From assembly GCF_023343835.1 (NCBI RefSeq), contig NC_064444.1, positions 17,025,219 through 17,089,218 of the forward strand: DNA of 64,000 bases, written 5' to 3'. Both the position numbers and the translations under genes were made by a program. Of the stretch, positions 1-9,946 are shown in pieces; position 1 is the first letter of the stretch; every line of letters starts with the position of its first letter. The DNA comes from Lagopus muta (lineage: Eukaryota > Chordata > Aves > Galliformes > Phasianidae). Below the pieces are notes generated by a model. The model made no database searches. It worked only from the letters and a program-made list of their open reading frames with translations, and was not told where the DNA came from.

Positions 1-893
1 GCAGTCCTTGGGCTGGTGGGCACGATGAGAGCAGCTAGGAGCTTTTTGTTGAGGCTGCTGCAGCCATGGGTGGCACATCTGAGAGAAGGTTTGCAGAGCT
101 GCCCAAGGCAGTTGTGCCAAGTTGGGAACAGCCCTGCACTTGCTGTCAGCATAGTTCTGGCAGCAGCAGGAGCCAGGTTTCCACTGAAGCTAGAGGACCG
201 TGCTTTGGGGCCATGCCCCACATTGCAGATGGGGCTCTACATCCCCAGGGCTTTGCATCCTCCTTGCCCAGATTTCTGGTTGCAGATGCTCAGGGTAGGG
301 CTGAGGGAATAAACAATTTGCTGCTAGACCAGAGTGTGGCAGTCCAAAGCTTTTGTCTTTGGCATTGCCCTGCTGTGGGGACATATGCAGCCAGCAGCCC
401 CAGGTGACTCATATCCACAGTTCTGATAAGGGTCCTGGGCTTATCCTGCACCACGTCATTAATTTCTCTAAGGAAACATGTTATCTGACCCAGGCTCGGA
501 GGTTGACTTTATCTGTGTCTTCATGACATAAATTTTAGTTATGTTCAAGGTTTGATTCTTTTCTTTTAATCCCATTGTCTCCTGTTGTGGATGTGGGTTA
601 CTGGAAAGGCAAGCACGGCTTCATAAGACCTAAATCTTCACATTAGAACTATGATTAGAAAGGTTAGAGAGAAATTCCTTTTCACTTATGGGAGCCTGGG
701 CTGAGAGGATTGCTGTTTTGGCCCTTTGGGATAGGAAATTACTTCATACCATTGAACCTACAGTTTTTGGAGGAAATACAATATAGAAATTATTGTACCC
801 ATGTTTGAGGGCTGGCTCTGAGTAATTGCCAACACCTCTGCAATGAGGACCTGCTGAAAACCTGCATTACCCAGAGCCTGATTGTTCTTACAG
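1..893. other. Upstream flank or 5' intron of the ZP-domain gene
   Basis: No coding exon can be supported here. The first clear exon of the ZP-domain gene starts at 894 behind a TTCTTACAG acceptor and already reads into a signal-peptide core, so a short upstream exon with the start codon is missing. It may lie here or before the window. Two small ATG frames with in-phase donors exist (near 478 and 541), but neither can be preferred. Confidence 0.5.
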
Positions 894-3834
894 GAAGGGG
901 CTGTGACATATTTGCTGCTGTTCTCTGCCCTGCGCCTGGCTGGCTGCGAAGGCAACAAGAGTGAGTCTCCTTGTATGCTGCCCTGTGCAGTTATAGATGG
1001 GGAAATGGAAAGGAGAGGTCAGAGCCTCTTCAGCCCTTGCGAGCAGTGGGGTGAGCTTGCTCTCATTCTCTCGAAGGTTAGATGTTCCTGCTGCATTTCA
1101 GCTTGCTTGCATTGCCTTCCCTGCAGGTGAGCTGGCAAACCCTCACAGCTCGACAGGAAGGTTTGCCCTGCGTGCCAAGAGGAGCTCAGACGCCTGCATG
1201 CCCAACCCATGCCAGCACCATGGGGGCTGCCAGGTGATAGAGGACAGACCCATCTGCAGCTGCAAACCTGGCTTCACAGGGGCGTTCTGCCAAGGTACAG
1301 CCTGGGGTGCTGGCAAGCTCAGGTTGCCCACAGGCACCAAAGGGAAAGGTGATGGGCAGGGTGGTGTTCCTGCCTGGTTCCCTTGGCGGACTGCAGAATT
1401 CTATAGACAGTCCTCCCCCAGAGGGAGCCAGACCTGTGATGTCTGCCTGTGATGTCTTAGCTTGACGACTGTGTCCATTCAAAGTAGCAGCAGTTGCAGA
1501 CTTGTGCAGGCTTAGGCAATTAGCAGTAAATGTCAGATCCTCATTAAATTCAGCTCATTTCCAAAGGTTTGTCTTTTGCTTTCCCCCGGTGTCTCTGAAG
1601 ACCCCTACCAGCAGCCTTCCATGAGGTTGGGATGAGGGTCTGTTGAGCTCGATAGGACTGTGTCATCCCATAGCTGACTTAGGGCTCCTTCAGGCATCTT
1701 CCTTATTGCTATTGCAGATGGCTTTTTCCCCCAGATGTGGTCCTGAAGTTGGCCTGTGAGGAAGAGCACATGAAGATGATGGTGAGGAAGGAGGTGTTTG
1801 AACTGCTGAAAATCCCCCGGGAACTTGTCCACTTGAAGAACCAGGCATGCAAGGTTTCAGAAAGGGAAGAGGAGGGTGAGCTGTTTTTTGCAGCCACTCT
1901 CACAGGTGAAAACCACACTGCCTGTGGATCAATAATTCAGGTGAGCATCCAGCACGGAGCCTGTGCTGAATAGCTCTGAAGCCAAGTGAGAAGAAATATG
2001 CTGAATGGGGACAGCCCTGGAGTCTTTTCCTTTTTTGTCTGGCACTGTGAAGCTCTCTTTCCCCTTGGGAGGCTTCCCTGGGGGCTGTTAGAAAGCTCTT
2101 CTGCCTCCACCAAACCACTGCTGGCAGCACATCTTATCTTGTGCAGCGGAGCATGGAAGTCTCAGTGTGCTCTTTAGGATAAGAGCCTTCAGCTTTCTGG
2201 CAGGATCCTCTGAGCTCTGCAGACCTGCCTATAGTCAGTACATCACTTAATTCATTAGACTGTGCTGTACTCTGTACATGAGCTTAGGTATGGTTTCTTT
2301 GTCATTCCAGCAAAACAGCTCCCATGTGTCATACTCCAACATCATTGAGACAGCGAGGGAAGCACACAGGGGTGTGATCTCCAGGAGCTTTCAGCTGGAG
2401 GTGCATTTTTCCTGCGTCTATGCCTATGAGCAGGTGGTGAAGGTGCCATTTGCCCTCATCCCTGTCGACAAGTGAGTGGTCTCTCTTCACCTTGCTGCTG
2501 AGATGGTGTATTCAAGCTTGTGGAAAAATAGATGCCTTTGATGAGATGATCTGTAAAGGCCCTGGGGAGCCACCAAAGAGCTCTGAGAGCAGTATCACAT
2601 CACAGTGCTTCTCTTTCTCTTCCCCAAGAGGGTCCCGTGGTAGTTTTTCAGAATAAGGTTTGGGCCTTGGGTAGGGGCACGTGTAATCTGCCTTTCTCCC
2701 ACCTCCATGACTAGTTGGGCCAACTCCATATGGGATCTGGGCTCAGCGAACACGAAGAGCCTGTGCCAGCCCTGCTGACCTGACGTGGCAGTTCACAAGC
2801 TCTCTTCTCTCCTCACAGGCTGGTGCAGTTCATGGTCAGAGAAGGGCACTTCAACGTCAGCATGAGGCTGTACAAGACTGCATCCTACCTGGAGCCCTAC
2901 CGACTGCCGACTGCGGCCGTGCCCATCACTGACACGCTGTATGCCATGCTGAAGATAGAAGGGCAGCACCAGCTCCGGTACTTCCTGCTGAGTGTGGAGG
3001 ACTGCTGGGCCACGCCGAGCTCAGACCCCTACCAGGATGTGCGACATGAGCTCATTGAGCAGGGGTGAGCATTCCTGGTCTCCTTGCTGTGGCTGTCCCA
3101 AACTGGGGTGTCCTTTTTTTTTTGCCTGCTGACTGTGCTATTTCGTCCCAGGTGTCCCCATGATGAGACAGTGACGTACTTGAATGCCATTGGAGAGAGC
3201 ACCACAGCCAAGTTCAGCTTCCAGATGTTTCAGTTTGTCGGGTACCCCAAGGTGTTCCTGCACTGCCGTGTCCGGCTGTGTCTCCCTGACGGCCCTGAGC
3301 CCTGTGCCAAGGTCAGTTCTTAGGAGTGACTTGGGGACAAGCAGGTTAAGGTTCCTTTGTTAACCAGCTCCTGTCCCATGTTCTGGGGCTAGCCATTCTC
3401 CTAGGCTGCACCACAGCTGTGCCTCTGCTGGGGCAGAACACCAGGGTAGCCTGTCCCCCTGGCAGGCACTGACCCCACAGGAGGGCTTCTTCCCTGCTCT
3501 CTTCCCTTCCTTTTATTCTGTTAACAGCAATGTCCCACTCTCTGGAGGAGCAAGCGGGAGCTGGCAGATGACTACAATAAAATTGTCTCCTATGGACCCA
3601 TCCACCTGCTGGCTGCTCCTTCCCTGAGAGCGGAGAGCCATCATCCCAGGGCTGACCAAAAGGAGCTGAAGGGTACGTATGCCACTCTGGGGAGCATCGG
3701 GGCCAGCTTGGGGGACCCAGACCAGTAACCAACCTTTCTTCTCTTTGTTGGACCCAGCCTGTGGCTCCCTGGGATCTTCATCCTGCTGTGTGTTCTTGGT
3801 GTGCTCACTGTGGCTGCTGCAGCTGTCAGTGTGA
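894..3834 (+). CDS. ZPD: EGF and zona pellucida-domain glycoprotein, probably ZPD (5' end missing)
   Basis: Eight exons: 894-960, 1127-1294, 1735-1940, 2311-2471, 2819-3064, 3152-3311, 3528-3672, 3758-3834. They join in frame to 409 residues without the start exon. The order is a hydrophobic leader (TYLLLFSALRLAG), a six-cysteine EGF module (exon 2, C-x4-C-x5-C spacing at its start), a ZP-N half, a ZP-C half, a furin-type site RSKR, a YGPI patch like the post-cleavage hydrophobic patch of uromodulin-class ZP proteins, and a hydrophobic C-terminus suited to a membrane or GPI anchor. ZP proteins polymerise into extracellular matrices. I recall avian ZPD as an egg-envelope protein of about 418 residues, which fits with roughly nine residues in the missing exon. 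A UMOD/GP2-like paralogue is the alternative. The domain assignment is firm; the symbol is less so. Confidence 0.72.
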
Positions 3835-3867
3835 GAAGATGCACGGTGTAGAAAATAGCCAGTTTCA

Positions 3868-3873
3868 AATAAA
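3868..3873 (+). promoter_or_regulatory. Polyadenylation signal of the ZP-domain gene
   Basis: AATAAA lies 34 bases after the stop codon, giving a very short 3' UTR. Confidence 0.7.
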
Positions 3874-3879
3874 TGTGGC

Positions 3880-4814
3880 AGTGGCAGAGAGGCTCTTCTC
3901 TGTGTCTTTACAGAGGTTTAGAGGAAGGAAATTCAAATGTTGCTCAAAGGATGAGTCACATCAGAGTGTTTCTGTTCACTGGGCATCTTTTGAACGTTCC
4001 CATGCCCTCCTGGCCCATGGTGAAACAAGTACCAAGGAGAGCTGAGCAGAAAGGGCTGCTCTGGGGTGGTGAGGTGGGATGCCTCATGGGGTCCAGTACC
4101 CTCTCATGGGACAGGGCTCAGCTGTTGGGCTCTGCAAGACCCAGCGACCCAGCTGTAGCAGGGCCTGCCTGCAGGCATAGCATAGAGCTTCCAGAGAGCA
4201 AACTGAAGTCCTTCTTGTCCTTCTTACGCTGGGCAGGTGGTTGGTTTTGGAAGGAGGTGGGGAGATGGAGCTCTGTGCCCACCAGATGAGGGCTTTGCAT
4301 GGGAATTGCTGAGCCTCTGATTGACCACATGAGGTGAGCACTGAGTCAGCTCTGGGAGCACAGGTGAAGGCAATTCTGTGCTACTGGAAGGGGTGGAACC
4401 TGGCTCCACCTCTCCTAGACCCCATTTAAGAGCTGACTGCCAGTGGGGAAGGATCTTTTGTGGAGATCGCTCCTCTTGGAGTCTTCTTAGTGAGCCTAAG
4501 GACAAAGGTAAGCTTTCCATCCCTTCTTTGTTAGTGTGATAACCTGTCTAGCCTACCTTTCCTGTATATTTCTTAATTACAACATCTGTATATTCATTGA
4601 TTACACAGCATGGAACCACAGATGGCATAGCATTAGCAGTGAAAGGACTGCTCTGTATGTACAAGTGTGTGTACATACATGTGTCCACACAGATGTCTTC
4701 CCCCTGCATGACAGTGAATTGCTAGAAAGATTTTGGTTCACCAGTACATCTAAGTGGAGAAACCTATAAATATTGTTCACTTGTCACCATCAAAAGTGAA
4801 ATCCATAATGCTTA
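3880..4814. other. Intergenic region between the ZP gene and ADGRG3
   Basis: No gene is supported. It separates two convergent genes (+ ZP gene, - ADGRG3). It contains copy A of a dispersed repeat, listed separately; the rest is unremarkable AT-richer sequence. Confidence 0.6.
4335..4515 (+). repeat. Dispersed repeat copy A (possible old LTR or promoter-like repeat)
   Basis: About 170 bases match the segment at 41025-41215 in the same orientation. The match includes the shared run GGAAGGGGTGGA, a CTAGACC/TTAGACC block, a TATA-like ATTTAAG and a GGGGAAGGATCT block. In both copies a splice-donor-like AGGTRAGC-type sequence follows about 80-100 bases after the TATA-like box. That layout resembles a retroelement LTR or 5' leader, but I cannot name the family and see no internal coding region. 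Confidence 0.5.
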
Positions 4815-4829
4815 GCTAGCTAGCAGAGT

Positions 4830-4835
4830 TTTAAT
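4830..4835 (-). promoter_or_regulatory. Putative polyadenylation signal of ADGRG3
   Basis: ATTAAA on the minus strand about 470 bases after the ADGRG3 stop. No AATAAA on that strand was noticed nearer to it. Confidence 0.4.
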
Positions 4836-5301
4836 GCTAAAACATAGGCATAGATTGGCCAATACAACAGCTCTCTGTGAGAGGCTGAGCTGATGTGTGT
4901 GCATGCACATACGGTGTGGAGGGGATGGTGTAGCTCAGGGTGCAGCTGGCTGTGCATCTCCAGGCTGATCCAGTGCCCAGTTCCCTCTCTTGTGCTGGGG
5001 TAAGGCTGTAGGCTGAATGCAGATGGCTTGCAGGCTCCAGCAGGAGGCACTGGGGAATGAGACTTCTGAGGGCATGCAGAAGGGAGGGATGTGACTGGAG
5101 CTCCTTGGACCAAGCTGGCCCCCAGGAGCCAAAGGGCAGCCAGGGCAGATCACACCCCCTAAAGAGTAAAATGAGGTGTGGGTGAGAGCAGGGGCCACGC
5201 TGGTCAGCCAGGGTGCCCAGCTGCCCATGCAGGCCTTGCTCTCACAGGAAGCCATGTGCTTTGGACCGGGAGCTGGCAGGCAGAGAGGGAAGGCCCAGCA
5301 G

Positions 5302-8300
5302 CTATCCCTGTGACACAGCCATGGTTTTGTCATTCCTCACGATGTGGGAGAGGGAGCTGCTGGTCTCCTCTGCCCTTGGGTAGTAGAGGACAACCAGCCA
5401 GACGAAGATGAAAACACCTGCAGGGGAAGGAAGAAGACCATGGCAGCAGCAGCAGCAGAGAGAGAGGCTCCTCCAAGTGCCTCTCCAGGGCTCAGCATCA
5501 GTGGCTGAGCTCCATGGCAGGTCCCTCTTCTCCCTGCTGAAGGGAAGGGCATGACTGTGCCTTGGGATTCATTGTCCACCACTGCCATGCTTCTCCTGCC
5601 TCCCACCCCTTCCCAGCCAGACCCTGGGAGCCGGCCCTGACCTTGGAGGGAGTTGAGGATAGCAGCAAGGACGAGCATGGGCATGGAAGAGCTGCCATAG
5701 CTGAGGAAGGACAGTGCCCAGGTGGCCCCAAGCAGGCAGAAGAGACCCATCGCTGCCAGGACCACCTTCCAGGCCTTGCAGTGCCCCTGCATCACCCCGC
5801 TCCTCCACAGGTGGCAGTTCTTCCAGGCCACCACCCCGAAGATGATGGTGTTGAAGAGGAAGATGAGGCCGAAGTAGCCGCAGTTTGTGATGTAGTGGAC
5901 GAGGAGGTGCTCAGAATTGATCCAGCACCTGAAAAGAAACAACTGCAATGCTTCCAGTAGCTCTGCTCCCCATACATCTATGGGAACCCCTCCCCATGGC
6001 TAAAGGGCCACCCAAATCCTGCAGGCGTGTGCCACACACAGGTCGATTATGGTCTGGTTGTCCACTGTCCCAATGCTGTGTTTTCCATAGCTGCCAATGG
6101 CTCCTGCCACCCCCACCACCAGAACAGGGAAGCCTGGAAGAACGAGAGAGAGCAGCATGGGGGAGGTCAGAGTTCTCTGTCTCTGCAGGCACCCATAACA
6201 CCGCAAAGCCCAGTTCCCTCTGGCTGTAACCCACAGGCTCCCTCACTCCCCAGCAGCCTGTGCTCACCCCATCCGACAATGCACAGCTTCAGCAGGTAGT
6301 GGTGTATGTAGGTGCCAAGGACCTTGACAAAGAGGAGATAGAGGTGACAGCCCTCCAGTGCCATCCAGGTGAAGCAGCAGAGCAGGCAGTAGTGGGTGAG
6401 CCCCCCCAGGGCACTGCACAGCCCCAGAGGTGCTCTGCTGGAGAGCCCACTGCTGAGCAGGAAAGCCAGGTTGAGCAGGAGCAGGCTGCTGACCAGGTTC
6501 ATGTGCAGCCCCAGGTTGATGCGGAGGGTGTCCTCAGACCTGAACTGTTTGTAACTGCACCTGGAGGGAGCAGAAAGGGTGGAGGAGGGACCCACATACT
6601 GGGGAGGGTGACAGCAGGCACTGACAAGTGGAAGAGGAGAGGGGCACCCCTTCCCCGAGGCCTGGGGTTGCTCCACATTCCTCCCCAAACCCATTCAGGG
6701 TCAGGGGAGCTGCTTGCACACCCCACCTTAAGAAGATGTAGAAGGCAAAAGTGAAGATGGAGAAAGCCACAGCCACACCACAACCAGCATTGGCCACAGC
6801 CACCAACGTCTGTGCCGTAGACCCGTCCAGGGATGGGTTCTGCCAAGCATGAGTGGTCAGATGGGTCCAAACCAGCCTGGAAAAGCTGGCTGTTGCTGCC
6901 CAAGCCACGGAGCCAAGGGGGGATGCCCCCAACAGAGTGCTGCAGGGACCTCTACAAGCCCAGAACCCACAGGTCTGTCCCCAAGTTCCCCAGGGAGTGC
7001 AGAAGTGGTGGTGGTGGTGGCTCTGAGGGGATGTGCTTGTTCTTGGGGTGGGGAGAGAACAGACCTCAAGTTTCACTGCTGCCACAATAGAGCTCTTTCC
7101 ACCCTCCCCATCCTCCACTGATCTGCTCCTGCCCTCGGGGACACAAAGATGGGGCTGGGGTTGATGTTAGGGAAGGATTGGGCTCGCCTGGAAGCAAATA
7201 CAACTGTTCCTGTGCACCCAGCAGTAACACGTGAGGGCCTGAGCAGGGGTAAGAGTGGGAGCTGTAAGGAGAGGGGTTGTCACCAGGAGGAGGGTGAAGA
7301 AGGAGAGGTGGTCACAAGTGCAGACTGTCTCCTTGTCCTTGGGCTGTGTGACACATCCGTGGCTGCTCCAGCCTCCTGCCTGCCCTACAACCAGCACAGG
7401 GCCACAGCGGTGGGTGCCAGCCCAAACCCGCATCCTGCCTCACAGAGCATAGGCTGGGGGGCTGCAATGCTTGTTGATGGCAGGGTGGCAGCCAGGAGCA
7501 TGGTAGGCAGCCTGCCCACAGCCCCACCAAGCCCTGCTGAGCCTCGTACCTTTGCTGGGCTCCCAGAAAACACACAGCGGGGTGACATTCTGCAAACAGG
7601 GACGTAGTGTGAACCTGCACCTCACCAGGAGGCATGGGGAGGGGAGGGCATGCCTTACATGTGGCAACTGCTGGTAGGCAAAGGTGAGCTGCACGGGGTC
7701 CTGCAGCTCCGAGACGTCCCCATTCCCCACCACGATGCCCACCACGGTGTCGTCCAGGACCTTTCCCATCTGGTTGTCCTCCTGCACGGAGCGGTGCCGG
7801 CTGAGCCGAGCCGACAAGCGTCTCCCATATCCCAGTGGCTGAAATGGGAGCTCGTACCTGGAACATGGCGAGCTGCTGGATGTTGAGCACAGTCACCACC
7901 ACGCGCACTGCCTGGCTGCTCGGGGATGGGAACGCCCCGCCGGGGAGCCGGATGGTGCCTGCTGTCCCCTCCTCTGCTGAGCTGATCACTGCGGGGCCCT
8001 GAGCAGGCACAAGCTCAGCATTGCCCGTGTGGGTTCTGCCAAGCAGGGCTGCCACAAGCCCAGTGTGGAGGACATGAAAGCACATGTGGGGCCCTCACCT
8101 CAGCAGGGGAGAATGCGAGGAGCAGGCCTTGGGCCATGGCTCTGCTGACGTTCAGGTGCAGCGCCCGCAGGCCGGCTGTGCTGTTCTGTTCTGCAAACTG
8201 CACCATTCTGCAGGGTGGGCAGCTCCATGGGGCACAGCCCAAGGCATTGCCATGGCCCTGTAGCACCCCACAGCTCTATGGGGCACAGCCCAAGGCATTG

Positions 8301-9049
8301 CCATGGCCCCATAGCACCCCGCAGCTCTATGGGGCACAGCCCAAGGCATTGCCATGGCCCCATAGCACCCCACAGCTCTATGGGGCACAGATGAAGGCAT
8401 TGCCATGGCCCCGTAACACCCCGCAGCTCCATGAGGCACAGCCCAAGGCATTGCCATGGACCCATAGCACCCCACAGCTCCATGGGGCACAGCCCAAGGC
8501 ATTGCCATGGCCCCATAGCACCCCACAGCTCCATGGGGCACAGCCCAAGGCATTGCCATGCCCCTGTAGCACCCTGCAGCACTGCCCCACTACCTGAGCC
8601 AGCGTGCCCGCAGGCAGCGGCAGGCAGGCTGGCCTGAGTGACGCAGCTCCATGCACTGGTGGGGCAGCTCCAGGGTCAGACTACGGCCCTCACCATGTTC
8701 CTCCAGCTCCACCGCCATGTTGCAGCACTGCTTGGTCTTGTCCCCACGAGACAGCGCTGTGGGAGGCAGCAGTCAGGGCCCGGCGGTGGCATGGAGGCAG
8801 ATGGGGTGTGGGTGGGCTGGGGTCTCACCATCACAGCTGTCCTGGCCTGGCACGGTGCCTTGCAGGGGGAAGAACCCAGTGTCAGCCCTCACTCTAATAG
8901 GGGAAATGGGTGCCAGCTCGAAGCGAGCACATAGACATCCCCCAGCCCCTCCTGGCTGTCCCAGTGCCGCCCAGCCCCATCCCACCCAGCCGGCACTCAC
9001 CAGGGAACAACAAGAGCAGAACCACCGTGCTCAGGTGTGCGAGCTCCAT
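5302..9049 (-). CDS. ADGRG3: Adhesion G protein-coupled receptor G3 (GPR97)
   Basis: Fourteen exons, high to low coordinate: 9001-9049, 8829-8858, 8694-8756, 8594-8633, 8099-8207, 7858-7998, 7659-7781, 7550-7589, 7284-7375, 6727-6839, 6268-6560, 6040-6133, 5642-5928, 5302-5417. They give 529 residues; I recall 549 in human. It has a signal peptide (MELAHLSTVVLLLLFPG), a short GAIN-type ectodomain, and a GPS with CVFW and CDHL before Ser223, so autoproteolysis is expected between Leu222 and Ser223. Seven membrane segments follow, with the family hallmarks LLLNLAFLL, CCFTWMALEG and GCSHL-like positions replaced by LCW in the second extracellular loop. Human ADGRG3 is a myeloid receptor. It is the cluster member farthest from CCDC102A, matching the human order. 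Exon 2 is only 30 bases. A 51-base minisatellite fills most of intron 4. Confidence 0.9.
7003..7021 (+). repeat. GGT microsatellite in an ADGRG3 intron
   Basis: A short run of GTG/GGT trinucleotides in the intron between the GPS exon and the first transmembrane exon. Confidence 0.6.
8221..8577. repeat. 51-base minisatellite, seven units, in ADGRG3 intron 4
   Basis: Seven head-to-tail units start at 8221, 8272, 8323, 8374, 8425, 8476 and 8527, each beginning AGCTCYATGGGGCACAG and differing at a few positions. Because 51 is divisible by three, long open frames persist on both strands through the array. These are by-products: the flanking exons (8099-8207 and 8594-8633) join in the correct phase without it. 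Confidence 0.92.
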
Positions 9050-9430
9050 GCTCCGTCCAGGGTCTCCCGTCCCACAGCCCTGCTCTTCTGCAGGCTCCCC
9101 AGGGGCTCACAGCTTCTCCTGAGGCAACCGCAGTGTCCTCATTTCCTTTCTGCAACCCCCTTCCTGTGGGTTGCCATGTAAACTCCTGCCTTCAGCTTGA
9201 TGCCAACCACGATTAGCGGTCGGAGCTGCTTCGCCTCCCCAACAACCTCCAGGCTTTTGTTTTTCCTTCCCATCTCACCCCATCCTGCCCAACCCTACTG
9301 TGCCAACGAACAGCAAGGCATACGTTGGAGTGTTTCACTGTCAGCTAAGCCTGTGCCACCCATGGGCATGACCAAAGGAGGGACCCCAAAGGACAGCTCA
9401 CCAGCAGCAGAGACCCCGAGGAGACACACT
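9050..9430. other. Gap between the ADGRG3 start and the ADGRG1 3' end
   Basis: Only about 380 bases separate the ADGRG3 start codon from the end of the ADGRG1 transcript on the same strand, so the ADGRG3 promoter must lie here or inside the ADGRG1 3' UTR. I see no TATA box. The minus strand carries purine-rich, GGAA-type stretches (revcomp of TTCCTTTC and TTTTTCCTTCCC), as often found at myeloid promoters. The promoter call is inference. Confidence 0.45.
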
Positions 9431-9445
9431 CAGAGTGGGTATGAC

Positions 9446-9451
9446 TTTAAT
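9446..9451 (-). promoter_or_regulatory. Putative polyadenylation signal of ADGRG1
   Basis: ATTAAA on the minus strand about 495 bases after the ADGRG1 stop, giving a 3' UTR of roughly half a kilobase. Confidence 0.5.
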
Positions 9452-9946
9452 GGGCACAGGTCTGACGTGCGAGCGCAATCATTCAACGTTTACACCATAC
9501 AAAAATAGAGAAACATTCAACAAAATAACAAAAATAGATTATTTCAGCTGCTAGAGGGTGTCCCCGTGGCTGTTATTCTGTCTTCACCTGGGAAGGGCCC
9601 TATCGGTGGCCACAAGCAAGGGCTGGAGACGGGGTCTTTCCCACCTGCTGGCCTTGGGGCAGTGGAAGGGACATCGGGAAGCACAGAGGGCCCTGTCCCT
9701 GCCCCATGCCGCAGCCCTATGCATCCCTCTGCCCTGCCCCGGGAGCCAGCCCCGTCCCTGCAGGAGGAGCAGGCAGGCAGGGATGGGGACACCCAGATAC
9801 TCGGGGGGATGCAGTGATGGGGAATATGGGGCCAGCGGAGGCGAGGGGCTGAGGGTCCCCGCCGTGGGTCCCTGAACTCCCAGCGGGTGCAGTAGCGAAG
9901 CGACCACCCTCTGCCAGGCAGCCCCACGGCACGGCCAGCACGGGGC

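Noticed and set aside
478-550. Two candidate start exons for the ZP gene (ATG near 478 and 541 with in-phase GT donors)
   Set aside because: Neither adds a convincing signal-peptide N-terminus or promoter context, and the choice between them would be arbitrary.
8100-8656. Several 130-160 codon frames on both strands in ADGRG3 intron 4
   Set aside because: They are translations of the 51-base minisatellite; the unit length is a multiple of three.
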